This document shows positions 1 to 8,325 of a stretch of 64,000 nt of DNA, one piece after another (position 1 is the first letter of the stretch; the number at the start of each line of letters is the position of its first letter). The DNA is taken from contig OZ253960.1 in NCBI GenBank assembly GCA_965267435.1, forward strand, positions 2,852,001 to 2,916,000, read 5' to 3'. The translations under genes and the position numbers were made by a program. The notes beneath the pieces were generated by a model. It ran no database searches. It saw nothing but the letters and a program-made list of their open reading frames with translations, and was not told where the DNA came from. This DNA is from JAWPMT01 sp965267435 (lineage in GTDB: Bacteria; Bacteroidota; Bacteroidia; Cytophagales; Cyclobacteriaceae).

Positions 1-1180
1 TAGCTATCTTAAAGCCCGTGTATCCGGTCTTGGTCAACCCCACGATGGCTTTCGCATTCACTGAGTCACTCAACCGGCAAGCGGCGCGCACAAGCAGATC
101 ATTGAGCCTCGTGGTACTACTTTCCCCTTCCTTTTCAAAGTACTTGTGATAGATACTGCTCATCGACCTCTCCACCTCAGCGATGGTCTTGGACATGCTC
201 TGGACTGCCTGGACAGGGAACCGTCCCGAGGCCGATTCCGCAGATAGCATCAATGCGTCAGCACCGTCCATCACAGCGTTGGCAACATCATTCGTCTCAG
301 CACGCGTAGGTCGTGGGTTCTCGATCATGCTTTCCATCATCTGCGTGGCGATGATTACCGGCTTTCCTAGTCGGTTGCACTTCTTCACCATGCGCTTCTG
401 CTCAAGCGGCACGCGCTCCATGGGTATCTCCACGCCAAGATCTCCTCGTGCCACCATGATTGCGTCTGTGGCCTCGATGATCTCATCCATGTTTTTGATG
501 GCCTCAGGCTTCTCCATCTTAGCTACGATCTTGCTACGCTTGCCTTGCGCTTCCAATCGGCGTCGCAGGTCGTGAATATCTTCAGCAGTACGGACGAAGG
601 ACAGCGCCACCCATTCGAGGTCGTACTGCATCCCAAACTCCAGATCCTCAATGTCTTTTTCTGTCAGAGAAGGAGCTGAGACGTTGGCATCAGGCAGATT
701 GATCCCTTTGCGGGATTTCAGTACGCCGCCATGGACCACGGTGGTATGCACATCCTCACCCTCCACCCTGTCTACTTTCAGCTCGAGATTGCCATCATCG
801 ATCAATACCGTGCTCCCAGGTACGAGGTCACTTGTTATTCCTTTATAAACCGTGCTCACCTTTTCTGACGTGCCCATCATGTCGTTGGTAGTGATGATGA
901 GCTTGCCTCCAGGCTCAATGTCCACACCGCCATTCTCTACCTGTCCCACTCTAATTTTAGGACCCTGCAGGTCCTGAAGGAGCGCTACACTTGTCCCAAG
1001 TTCCGCGTTGACCTCTTTGACCATATTGATCACCTGCAGGTGATCTTCGTGGGTGCCATGTGAGAAGTTCATTCGAAACACATTGGCGCCCGCCTTGACA
1101 AGCTCAGTCAAGGTTTCCTTGTTGCGGCTGGCAGGGCCGACGGTTGCGACGATCTTAGATCTCTTTTTGAATACTTCCAT
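1..1180 (-). CDS. pyk: Pyruvate kinase, 3' end outside window
   Basis: Pyruvate kinase makes pyruvate and ATP from phosphoenolpyruvate and ADP, the last step of glycolysis, in the cytoplasm. The frame starts at the ATG complementary to 1178-1180 and gives 393 residues before the window edge. The family is about 475-480 residues long, so roughly the last 80 residues of the C-terminal domain are missing. Visible landmarks are the N-terminal RSKIVATVGPAS, the FRMNFSHG segment, the lysine signature IVAKMEKPEAI and the metal/substrate stretch MVARGDLGVEIP. It begins 13 bases after the stop of the IPExxxVDY gene, so the two probably form one leftward unit. The identification is secure; only the 3' end is unseen. 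Confidence 0.96.
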   Translation of the reverse strand, partial: MEVFKKRSKIVATVGPASRNKETLTELVKAGANVFRMNFSHGTHEDHLQVINMVKEVNAELGTSVALLQDLQGPKIRVGQVENGGVDIEPGGKLIITTNDMMGTSEKVSTVYKGITSDLVPGSTVLIDDGNLELKVDRVEGEDVHTTVVHGGVLKSRKGINLPDANVSAPSLTEKDIEDLEFGMQYDLEWVALSFVRTAEDIHDLRRRLEAQGKRSKIVAKMEKPEAIKNMDEIIEATDAIMVARGDLGVEIPMERVPLEQKRMVKKCNRLGKPVIIATQMMESMIENPRPTRAETNDVANAVMDGADALMLSAESASGRFPVQAVQSMSKTIAEVERSMSSIYHKYFEKEGESSTTRLNDLLVRAACRLSDSVNAKAIVGLTKTGYTGFKIA

Positions 1181-1193
1181 GAGATAGTTTAGG

Positions 1194-1625
1194 TCAGAAG
1201 AGTAGGTTTTCTTTGTTTTTTATTTTGTCGACGTCCAGTGTGATGGCGTAATGGACCACAGAAATGGACTTGGCAATTTCTAGAAGCTGGCTAGCGGAGG
1301 GTTCGTCGATTTCCGACTTGAGTTGGACTAAATAATCGAATTGTTGTAGTTCTGGAATGAGATATTTATTCATTTGGGGGTTTCCGGACAACAATTTATT
1401 CCGCAGCAAAAGAACACGGACGAACTCAGATTCAAAAACAAAATTGGAAATTAATATTTTGCTGTTGTCGCGAAACTCTATCTCTATATCCTCTGCTTTC
1501 ACGAAGTGAAGAAAGGAAACATCATTGAAGTGCCATGCCAGTACATAATCCTTTGCTGGCGACACAAGTCCAATGAGTTGGAAATCATAAAGATATTGGG
1601 TCTCTAATTTTGATTTGAGCTTCAT
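1194..1625 (-). CDS. IPExxxVDY family protein
   Basis: This 143-residue cytoplasmic protein belongs to a small Bacteroidota-specific family named after its motif. Here the motif reads IPELQQFDY at residues 90-98, with F in place of the usual V. No enzymatic function is established for the family. No signal peptide or membrane segment is visible, and the protein is rich in charged and aliphatic residues. Members commonly sit directly upstream of pyruvate kinase, as here (13-base gap), and that synteny supports the call more than the motif alone. The start codon overlaps a CATAAGGG half-site that resembles the palindrome at 1657-1675, which hints at control of the pair at this point. Confidence 0.85.
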   Translation of the reverse strand: MKLKSKLETQYLYDFQLIGLVSPAKDYVLAWHFNDVSFLHFVKAEDIEIEFRDNSKILISNFVFESEFVRVLLLRNKLLSGNPQMNKYLIPELQQFDYLVQLKSEIDEPSASQLLEIAKSISVVHYAITLDVDKIKNKENLLF

Positions 1626-1656
1626 AAGGGTTCAATTGCACGAAATTAAAAAACTT

Positions 1657-1675
1657 GTCATAAGGCCCTTATGAC
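1657..1675. promoter_or_regulatory. Perfect 19-nt palindrome, candidate operator
   Basis: GTCATAAGG-C-CCTTATGAC is a perfect inverted repeat with 9-base arms and a one-base centre. It lies in the 137-base divergent region between the IPExxxVDY-pyk unit and acpP-fabF. A related half-site (CATAAGGG) lies at 1623-1630 over the leftward start codon. No T-run follows either arm, so a protein-binding operator is more likely than a terminator. The regulator is not identifiable from this window. Confidence 0.5.
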
Positions 1676-1702
1676 CAGTGAATAAGCGCTTAAAAAAGCA
1701 GA

Positions 1703-1734
1703 TTTGATTTTCGAATCGAATGTTATTTCTTTGC
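1703..1734 (+). promoter_or_regulatory. Putative Bacteroidota-type promoter of acpP
   Basis: A TTTG at 1703-1706 is followed, about 18 bases later, by TATTTCTTTGC at 1724-1734. This resembles the Bacteroidota TTG / TAnnTTTG pair recognised by the primary sigma factor. It ends 28 bases before the acpP ATG. The -7 box is not a perfect match, so the call is tentative. Confidence 0.45.
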
Positions 1735-1762
1735 ACAGAATTTTAACCAAATCAATAAGATA

Positions 1763-1999
1763 ATGTCAGAAATTGCACAAAAGGTAACGTCAATCATCGT
1801 TGATAAGTTAGGTGTTGAGGAGTCCGAAGTGACAGCCGAAGCAAGTTTCACCAACGACTTGGGAGCTGACTCACTAGATACAGTTGAGTTGATCATGGAA
1901 TTCGAAAAGGAATTCAACATTTCCATTCCTGACGATCAAGCGGAGAACATCGGTACCGTAGGCGACGCTATCAAATATTTGGAGGAGAACGTCAAGTAA
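1763..1999 (+). CDS. acpP: Acyl carrier protein
   Basis: This 78-residue acidic protein carries the growing acyl chain during type II fatty acid synthesis in the cytoplasm. The 4'-phosphopantetheine attachment site is Ser37 in the motif GADSLDTVEL, and the length and helical pattern are those of bacterial ACP. It lies 42 bases upstream of fabF, its partner enzyme, and the pair acpP-fabF followed by rnc is a common bacterial order. Expression is probably driven by the promoter-like sequence at 1703-1734. There is nothing unusual in the protein. Confidence 0.97.
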   Translation: MSEIAQKVTSIIVDKLGVEESEVTAEASFTNDLGADSLDTVELIMEFEKEFNISIPDDQAENIGTVGDAIKYLEENVK

Positions 2000-2041
2000 A
2001 TCCACAGATAAAAGCATTTTAGGGGCATACTTAGGGAGTTT

Positions 2042-3295
2042 ATGGAGTTGAAACGAGTGGTCATCACTGGCATTGGGGCGCTGACCCCCATTGGCAATAC
2101 GAAGGAGGAGTACATGGCTGGCCTTGAGAAAGGCGTGAGCGGTGCTGCGCCCATCACACGCTTCGACCCTGAGAAGTTCCGAACCAAGTTTGCCTGCGAG
2201 GTTAAAAACTTCAACCCCACAGACCACCTCGATCGAAAGGAGGCCCGAAAAATGGATCCGGGTACCCAATTCGCCATGGTGGCCAGTGAAGAAGCTATAG
2301 TTGATTCCGGGATGGACCTGGAATCGGTCGACAAGGAACGTGTGGGAGTCATTTGGGGATCCGGCATTGGCGGTCTGCAAACCTTCCATGATGAAATTTC
2401 CAATTTTGCAAAAGGGGATGGAACACCTCGATTCAATCCCTTTTTCATTCCTAAAATGATCGCGGACATTACCCCTGGTATGCTCTCGATCAAGTACGGG
2501 TTTCGAGGGCCTAACTTTGCAACCGTCTCAGCGTGTGCTTCTTCGAATCATGCGCTCAATGATGCCTTTACGTATATCCGCCTTGGCAAAGCCAATGTGA
2601 TTCTCGCTGGAGGCTCTGAAGCCGCCATCGTACAATCAGGTGTGGCTGGATTCAATGCCATGAAGGCGCTGTCTGAAAGGAACGATTCGCCAGAGACAGC
2701 CTCACGGCCGTATGATGCGGAGCGAGATGGATTTGTTCTGGGCGAAGGCTCGGGAGCGCTGGTACTCGAAGAACTGGAGCATGCCAAGGCTCGAGGAGCA
2801 AAGATCTATGCCGAGGTGCTCGGCGGTGGTATGTCAGGCGATGCCTACCATATCACGGCGCCCCACCCTGAAGGCATCGGTATCGTCGCAGTGATGAAAG
2901 AAGCCCTGCGGGATGCCAACATTAAAGCTGAAGATGTTCAGTACGTGAATACACATGGCACCAGTACGCCCCTGGGCGATAGCGGTGAGATCAAAGCGAT
3001 CCAAACCGTCTTTGGAGACCATGCGCTCAACCTGAATATCAGCTCTACCAAATCGATGACAGGCCACTTACTAGGAGCTGCAGGTGCAGTAGAGTGTATC
3101 GCCTGCCTCATGGCCCTGGAAAAGGGCATTATTCCGCCCACGATCAATCACTTCAACGACGATCCTACGATCGACGAGCGATTGAATCTGACATTCAACG
3201 AGGCGCAGAAACGAGAAGTAACGATCGCCATGAGCAATACATTTGGTTTTGGTGGACACAATACTTCAGTGGTATTCGGTAAATACAATAGCTAA
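2042..3295 (+). CDS. fabF: Beta-ketoacyl-ACP synthase II
   Basis: FabF condenses malonyl-ACP with acyl-ACP in the elongation step of fatty acid synthesis and is important for temperature-dependent unsaturated chain elongation in well-studied bacteria. The 417-residue product has the thiolase fold landmarks and the Cys-His-His triad: Cys165 in VSACASSNH, His305 in NTHGTSTPLGD and His342 in SMTGHLLGAAG. The length is typical. It follows acpP and is followed after three bases by rnc, so acpP, fabF, rnc and nadE appear to be co-transcribed. Confidence 0.97.
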   Translation: MELKRVVITGIGALTPIGNTKEEYMAGLEKGVSGAAPITRFDPEKFRTKFACEVKNFNPTDHLDRKEARKMDPGTQFAMVASEEAIVDSGMDLESVDKERVGVIWGSGIGGLQTFHDEISNFAKGDGTPRFNPFFIPKMIADITPGMLSIKYGFRGPNFATVSACASSNHALNDAFTYIRLGKANVILAGGSEAAIVQSGVAGFNAMKALSERNDSPETASRPYDAERDGFVLGEGSGALVLEELEHAKARGAKIYAEVLGGGMSGDAYHITAPHPEGIGIVAVMKEALRDANIKAEDVQYVNTHGTSTPLGDSGEIKAIQTVFGDHALNLNISSTKSMTGHLLGAAGAVECIACLMALEKGIIPPTINHFNDDPTIDERLNLTFNEAQKREVTIAMSNTFGFGGHNTSVVFGKYNS

Positions 3296-3298
3296 TTA

Positions 3299-4048
3299 GT
3301 GACTTCCTTCAGGCGAGCTGTCTATCTCTTCCACAGACCCACCAATGAAGAAGACAAGCGCCTATACAAAGCCATAAAGGCCATTACTGGCCGCAGGCCT
3401 TATAATCTGTCGCTGTACAAATTGGCGATGCGCCACAGCAGCATCGCCTCAGTCAATAACTACGGACTGCGCGAGTCCAACGAACGGCTGGAGTATCTCG
3501 GAGATGCCATCCTGGGTATGATCGTCGCGGAGTTCCTCTTCATGCGCTACCCTTTCAAAGAAGAAGGGTTCCTCACAGAAGTACGCTCCAAGATCGTGAA
3601 CCGCGAGCGGCTCAATGAGCTCTCGAGAAAAATTGGCCTCAAAAACATCATCCAGTTCAACCAGCCCAGGTCCTCACTTTCCCCCAAGTCAATTTACGGT
3701 GACTCGCTGGAAGCACTCATCGGTGCCATATATCTCGATAAAGGCTTTAAATTTTGTCGTCGCTTCATCGTGCACAAGCTGATCATCCCGCACTTCGACC
3801 TCGACGACCTGATTGTAACGATCACCAACCACAAGAGCAGGATCATCGAGTGGTCCCAAAAGTCCAACCGCAAGCTGTCCTTCGAAATCGTCGATGAAAG
3901 CCAAAAGAACAAACATGGCCAATTCATCGCCCAGGTATTCATCGATGGCGAGGCCTTCGAAAAAGGCTATGGCTTCAGCAAGAAAAAAGCAGAACAAGAC
4001 GCCGCCCGCAAAACAATAGAGAAGCTCGAGGAGATAAAACTACTATGA
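3299..4048 (+). CDS. rnc: Ribonuclease III
   Basis: RNase III cleaves double-stranded RNA and processes rRNA precursors and structured mRNAs. The 249-residue product begins with a GTG codon three bases after the fabF stop. It has the signature NERLEYLGDAILG near residues 61-73 and the second catalytic block YGDSLEALIGAIY, which carry the acidic metal ligands. A C-terminal double-stranded RNA-binding domain follows from about residue 180 (KSRIIEWSQ to KKKAEQDAARKTIEKLE). Its stop overlaps the nadE start by four bases (ATGA), which implies translational coupling. Confidence 0.95.
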   Translation: MTSFRRAVYLFHRPTNEEDKRLYKAIKAITGRRPYNLSLYKLAMRHSSIASVNNYGLRESNERLEYLGDAILGMIVAEFLFMRYPFKEEGFLTEVRSKIVNRERLNELSRKIGLKNIIQFNQPRSSLSPKSIYGDSLEALIGAIYLDKGFKFCRRFIVHKLIIPHFDLDDLIVTITNHKSRIIEWSQKSNRKLSFEIVDESQKNKHGQFIAQVFIDGEAFEKGYGFSKKKAEQDAARKTIEKLEEIKLL

Positions 4049-5880
4049 GCAGAAAGCTACTGGTAGGGGGCGCATGTCTCAATCAGATCCCGATGGACTG
4101 GGATCACAACATCGGTAATATTCTCGCAGCCATTGACGAGGCGAAGCGTCGAAAGGTGGACCTACTTTGCCTGCCGGAGCTTTGCATCACAGGGTACGGC
4201 TGTGAGGACATGTTCCTCAGCGAGTGGCTCCCAGAAAAGTCCCTTGCAAAAGTCCGTGAAATACTGCCACACACTGAAGGCATCGCTGTCGTGGTCGGTC
4301 TGCCGGTCATCTTCAACGAAAGACACTACAATGTAGCAGGCTTTCTCTACAATGGAGAGGTCCTCGGGTTCTATGCCAAGCACCACCTCGCAAAGAGCGG
4401 CGTGCACTATGAGCCCCGGTGGTTCGAAAGCTGGCCCTATCAGACAGTCGACACGATCGACTTTTTTGGCCAGTCCGTGCCTTTTGGGGCTATCGAGTTG
4501 GATTGGCGCGGTATCTCGGTGGGGTTTGAGATCTGTGAAGACGCCTGGTTCGATGATCGCCCAGCCTGCTACCTCCAGCATGGTCGGGTAGACCTGATGC
4601 TCAATCCAAGTGCAAGTCACTTCGCTTTTCGCAAAGGTGCCTTTCGCGAGCAGCTGGTAATGTCTAGCTCGGAGCGCTTCGACACCACTTACGTCTATAC
4701 CAACCTTCTGGGCAACGAAGCCGGCCGGATGATCTACGATGGGGATATCCTCGTGGCGCAGCGAGGCAAACTCCTGGCACGTAACCGGCGACTGTCCTTC
4801 GAAGACTGGAACCTCCTCACCTGTGAAGTCTCTTTTGACGATGATAGTAGCGTCCCCAATATCCTCGAAGATTGGGAAACGCGTCTGGAGGAGGTGTCGA
4901 GAGTCATTCCCCTGGCTTTATTTGATTACTTGCGAAAAAGCAGAAGCAAGGGTTTCGTGCTTTCCCTCTCCGGAGGGGCAGACAGTAGCTCCATAGCTAC
5001 GATGGTCGCACACATGGTGCATGTGGCCTTCGCAGAACTCGGGCATGAGAAGTTTCAGCGAAAGTTAGGCTTCGAAATCCCCAACAAGGAAAAAGCTACT
5101 GTGCATCAAATTCTCAAAACGGCCTACCAGGGCACCCGTAATTCCTCAGAGAAGACATTGGCCTCGGCCAAAGGGCTCGCCGAGAGTATTGGCGCCACCT
5201 TCCATCATTGGCTCATTGACGACGAGGTAGCCTCCTACCGTGCGAAAATCGAGGAAGCTGTCGGACGCTCACTGAACTGGGAGCAAGACGACATCACCCT
5301 GCAAAATATTCAAGCCCGTGCCAGGTCACCAATTATCTGGATGCTCGCCAACCTGGACCGCTACCTGCTACTGTCCACATCCAACCGTAGCGAGGGAGAT
5401 GTAGGCTATGCCACGATGGACGGTGACACCAGCGGCAGCATCTCTCCTGTGGCCGCTATCGATAAAGCACTGATCCTGGAGTGGCTCCAATATGCCCAGG
5501 AGACGCTCGGCTACGAAGGCCTGCAATATGTCAATGATCTTACCCCCACTGCGGAACTCCGTCCCCTGGAACAAGCGCAAACGGACGAGGACGACCTCAT
5601 GCCCTACAGCGTCCTGGTACAGATCGAAGAGTGGGGTATCAGAGAACGAAAGTCTCCGCTGCAGGTCTTCGAGATCATGCGCAAGGACTATCCTGAGGAG
5701 CAGCTCAAGCAATGGATCACTAAGTTCTTCCGCCTATGGTCCATCAATCAATGGAAGCGCGAGCGCATCGCCCCGAGCTTTCACGTTGACGACTTCAACG
5801 TCGACCCCAGGACATGGTGTCGGTTTCCAATACTGTCCAGTGGATTCACGGAAGAGCTTGAGGAGTTGAATAAGGCTTGA
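4045..5880 (+). CDS. nadE: Glutamine-dependent NAD+ synthetase
   Basis: NadE amidates deamido-NAD to NAD+ using ATP, with ammonia released from glutamine. The 611-residue protein has two domains. The N-terminal nitrilase/amidase domain (about residues 1-275) shows Glu45 in LPELCITGYG, a Lys in YAKHHLAKSG and the nucleophile Cys164 in FEICEDAW. The C-terminal synthetase has the ATP-pyrophosphatase P-loop SGGADSS at 309-315 and the STSNRSEGDVGYATMDGD block. It overlaps rnc by four bases. In many gliding Bacteroidota nadE is followed by gldB and gldC; here it is followed by a 440-base stretch without a clear gene. Confidence 0.96.
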   Translation: MSRKLLVGGACLNQIPMDWDHNIGNILAAIDEAKRRKVDLLCLPELCITGYGCEDMFLSEWLPEKSLAKVREILPHTEGIAVVVGLPVIFNERHYNVAGFLYNGEVLGFYAKHHLAKSGVHYEPRWFESWPYQTVDTIDFFGQSVPFGAIELDWRGISVGFEICEDAWFDDRPACYLQHGRVDLMLNPSASHFAFRKGAFREQLVMSSSERFDTTYVYTNLLGNEAGRMIYDGDILVAQRGKLLARNRRLSFEDWNLLTCEVSFDDDSSVPNILEDWETRLEEVSRVIPLALFDYLRKSRSKGFVLSLSGGADSSSIATMVAHMVHVAFAELGHEKFQRKLGFEIPNKEKATVHQILKTAYQGTRNSSEKTLASAKGLAESIGATFHHWLIDDEVASYRAKIEEAVGRSLNWEQDDITLQNIQARARSPIIWMLANLDRYLLLSTSNRSEGDVGYATMDGDTSGSISPVAAIDKALILEWLQYAQETLGYEGLQYVNDLTPTAELRPLEQAQTDEDDLMPYSVLVQIEEWGIRERKSPLQVFEIMRKDYPEEQLKQWITKFFRLWSINQWKRERIAPSFHVDDFNVDPRTWCRFPILSSGFTEELEELNKA

Positions 5881-6320
5881 GTGCTATTGCGGTCCTCACC
5901 TTGGAGTGCCCATAATGCAATCGCGAGTGGCCAATTTCTATGCCTTAAACCTTTGACTCCTCTGCTTGTCTAAGATCAAAATTCTCTGAAGGATGAAGAA
6001 AACTGCAATTACGATCCTGGGGATACTCGTGGCATTGTCTGTCATCGCCGCTATCCCGCTCTAGCCCTAACACCCTAATTGTTCACGAAAGCCCATCGTC
6101 AGCAACGTCTGCCAAGCAGCCCGAAGCGACACCCTTGCAAAATAGACCGGGGCGAGACGGTACCAGGCAGGGTTTGCAGCGCGGGGTAGCGCGGCCGCCC
6201 GTAAAGTCGAGCACCGGACTACCTCTCGCCATGAAAGTATGACCTTTCTCTTCAAATTCCCTCACTCCTCTTTTGGCCGGATCTATTCAGAACTTTGGGA
6301 TAACGACTATTTTTACGGCC
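5881..6320. other. Intergenic block between nadE and the MscS gene
   Basis: These 440 bases hold no convincing gene except a 23-codon hydrophobic reading frame (5993-6064). The part from about 6065 to 6240 is richer in GC than the promoter regions elsewhere and contains short complementary strings such as GCGCGGGGTAGCGCGGCCGC. No promoter box of the TAnnTTTG type was recognised. It may belong to the group of unusual intergenic blocks discussed in the findings. Confidence 0.5.
5993..6064 (+). CDS. Possible 23-residue membrane peptide
   Basis: An ATG preceded directly by GAAGG opens a 23-codon frame with two lysines after Met and then an unbroken hydrophobic run (TAITILGILVALSVIAAIPL), ending at TAG. 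It looks like a single transmembrane segment or a cut-off signal peptide. It may be the leftover 5' end of a lost gene, a real micropeptide, or chance. Nothing else supports it, so confidence is low. Confidence 0.25.
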   Translation: MKKTAITILGILVALSVIAAIPL

Positions 6321-7922
6321 ATGAGCACGCGCATCATTCTCGTTGCGGTAATGGCCCTACATCTGACCGCGGGCACATGTCAGGACCAGGGAAACCCTCT
6401 GCTGTCCTCTCCCTATCGAAGTATCCGTACCCACCTCGAGAACCTGCAACCTGAGAGCTACAACGACTCTCTTGCGGCTCTACCCTTTCTTACTAACGCT
6501 GGGGACCTGGAAAGGGCCCAGGAGGCAGCCATCAAACTAAAGCAAATCCTGGACGGCCAGGGGATCTATATCGATGTGTCGCTTGTGCCGCGTCAGGCCA
6601 ACTACTATGACAGCCTCAATGAAGGCCATATTTATCAGTTGGCGGATCAATACCCCGAGATCCGGCTCACGCGCCGCGGAGTGGACTGGGTTTTTTCCAA
6701 AAATGCCATACAGGCCATCGATGATCGGTACAACGAGGTCTTCCGGTACGGTACGGATCGGTTGCTTGAGTTGATGCCAAGAATGGGTACGAAGAAATAC
6801 CTGGGTCTGTATTTGTATCAGTACCTGGGTATACTCCTGCTGGCCCTGTTGAGCACCATCATACACAAGGTGCTAAGCTCCCTGGTGGGTAAGTTCCTGC
6901 TCTCCACACTGAAGAAGACTGGATATGGCTCCTTCGCGAACAGAGTATTGCGGCCCGTAGCACAGCCACTGAGCCTGCTGGTCGTCCTGTTCTTATTGAG
7001 TGTATTCCTGCCGGTGCTGCAGCTCCCACCGTCGATGACAAGGTATCTGGTACTAGGATTGAAAGCCCTCCTACCGCTCTTTGGCACGATCGTCTTCTAC
7101 AGATTGGTGAACGTACTGGTCATTTACATGGAGCGGCTGGCTTCCAAGACTGAAAGCACGCTGGATGATCAGCTCATCCCACTGCTCCGCAAGACGCTGA
7201 AGACTTTTGTCATTTTGGTGGGCACGTTGTTTGTCCTCGATGGGCTCGAGATCAATATCATCCCACTACTCACTGGCTTGTCAATAGGTGGACTTGCCTT
7301 CGCCCTGGCAGCACAAGACACGATCAAAAACTTCTTCGGATCGCTCATGATCTTCATCGACAAGCCGTTCCAGATTGGGGATTGGATTACCAGTGGGAAT
7401 ATCGACGGCAATGTGGAAGAAGTCGGCTTCCGGTCCTCGCGCATTCGGACGTTTCGCAACTCCCTCATGTATGTGCCCAATGGCAAATTGGCGGACAGCA
7501 TGATCGACAATCATGGTGCGCGGGTATATCGCAGGTTTTATACGCAGATCGCAGTCCAGTATGATACGCCGGCTTCCCTGATCGAGGTGTTCGTGGAGGG
7601 CCTGAAGAAGATCGTGGATGAGCATCCCAACACCCGAAAGGACTACTACAACATCTACCTCAACGACATGGCTGCCTCCTCGCTGAACATTATGTTCTAC
7701 ATCTTCTTCAAGGTACCTGACTGGCCTGGAGAGTTGAGGGCACGACACGAAGTGCTACTAGAGGTCGTCAAGCTCGCCGAGCATCTGGGTGTAAACTTTG
7801 CCTTCCCCACGCAGACACTCCATGTGGAGACGCTACCTGGTCAGCTACCCTTGTCGGCCACGTACATGGATCGCAACGCAGCTAAGCTGAAACTGGACGA
7901 GTACTTCGATAGCTCGAAATAG
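6321..7922 (+). CDS. Mechanosensitive ion channel (MscS family) with N-terminal extension
   Basis: This 533-residue inner-membrane protein probably gates ion and solute efflux on hypo-osmotic shock. I chose the ATG at 6321, which opens a signal peptide (STRIILVAVMALHLTAGT), over an upstream TTG at 6273. A periplasmic region of about 140 residues follows, then membrane segments near 163-185, 216-235, 244-266, 292-308 and the pore helix near 313-332. The MscS core is clear in GLSIGGLAFALAAQDTIKN, FFGSLMIFIDKPF and QIGDWI. It is longer than E. coli MscS (286 residues), as in MscS-like paralogues of this phylum. Its 3' end overlaps the convergent gene at 7882-8325 by 41 bases. Confidence 0.92.
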   Translation: MSTRIILVAVMALHLTAGTCQDQGNPLLSSPYRSIRTHLENLQPESYNDSLAALPFLTNAGDLERAQEAAIKLKQILDGQGIYIDVSLVPRQANYYDSLNEGHIYQLADQYPEIRLTRRGVDWVFSKNAIQAIDDRYNEVFRYGTDRLLELMPRMGTKKYLGLYLYQYLGILLLALLSTIIHKVLSSLVGKFLLSTLKKTGYGSFANRVLRPVAQPLSLLVVLFLLSVFLPVLQLPPSMTRYLVLGLKALLPLFGTIVFYRLVNVLVIYMERLASKTESTLDDQLIPLLRKTLKTFVILVGTLFVLDGLEINIIPLLTGLSIGGLAFALAAQDTIKNFFGSLMIFIDKPFQIGDWITSGNIDGNVEEVGFRSSRIRTFRNSLMYVPNGKLADSMIDNHGARVYRRFYTQIAVQYDTPASLIEVFVEGLKKIVDEHPNTRKDYYNIYLNDMAASSLNIMFYIFFKVPDWPGELRARHEVLLEVVKLAEHLGVNFAFPTQTLHVETLPGQLPLSATYMDRNAAKLKLDEYFDSSK

Positions 7923-8325
7923 GCAGTAGATCGGGCGCTACCCACTCCTTGCGGGCCTTGACGCTCATCAGCAGCTCCTTGGTATAGTAATCGAATGGAA
8001 AGGCCGATCGCATAAATGGCTCGTCCATCATCGCCTTTAAGATTTGATCAAAGTCTGCGTCTGTCCCATGGAGGAACCGATCCAAGATCTTGATGTAGAA
8101 AATGGTAATCGTCTCGTGGTAGCCCTCCGTATCTGAATTGACGCCTCCCTGGCTCAAATTGTAGTGCTTGACACCTTCCCTGATCTTGGTAGTCGCTTCT
8201 GCCGTCGAAAAGTGATAGAGGTACCACAACCCCATCACAATATGCGATTCGTGCGTCCAATCAGAGGCCGGATAGCTTCCAGCCTCGAACTGCTCCACCA
8301 GTTGCTTTGCTTCTTTCTTATTCAT
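7882..8325 (-). CDS. Uncharacterised protein with THESH motif
   Basis: I do not recognise this 147-residue protein. It is predicted cytoplasmic, with no signal peptide or membrane segment, and appears alpha-helical. The most striking stretch is DWTHESHIVMGLWYLYHF near residues 22-39, with two histidines in an H-x-x-H arrangement that could bind metal. Further aromatic- and acid-rich segments follow, including GYHETITIFYIKILDRFL. It overlaps the 3' end of the upstream lrp-like gene by eight bases, so the two are probably co-transcribed. It ends inside the convergent MscS gene. An enzyme or a ligand-binding partner of the regulator are both possible. Confidence 0.75.
   Translation of the reverse strand: MNKKEAKQLVEQFEAGSYPASDWTHESHIVMGLWYLYHFSTAEATTKIREGVKHYNLSQGGVNSDTEGYHETITIFYIKILDRFLHGTDADFDQILKAMMDEPFMRSAFPFDYYTKELLMSVKARKEWVAPDLLPISSYRSTRPVSA

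Noticed and set aside
6273..6320. TTG start 16 codons upstream of the MscS gene's ATG
   Set aside because: The ATG at 6321 directly opens a signal peptide; the extra residues would place polar sequence before it.
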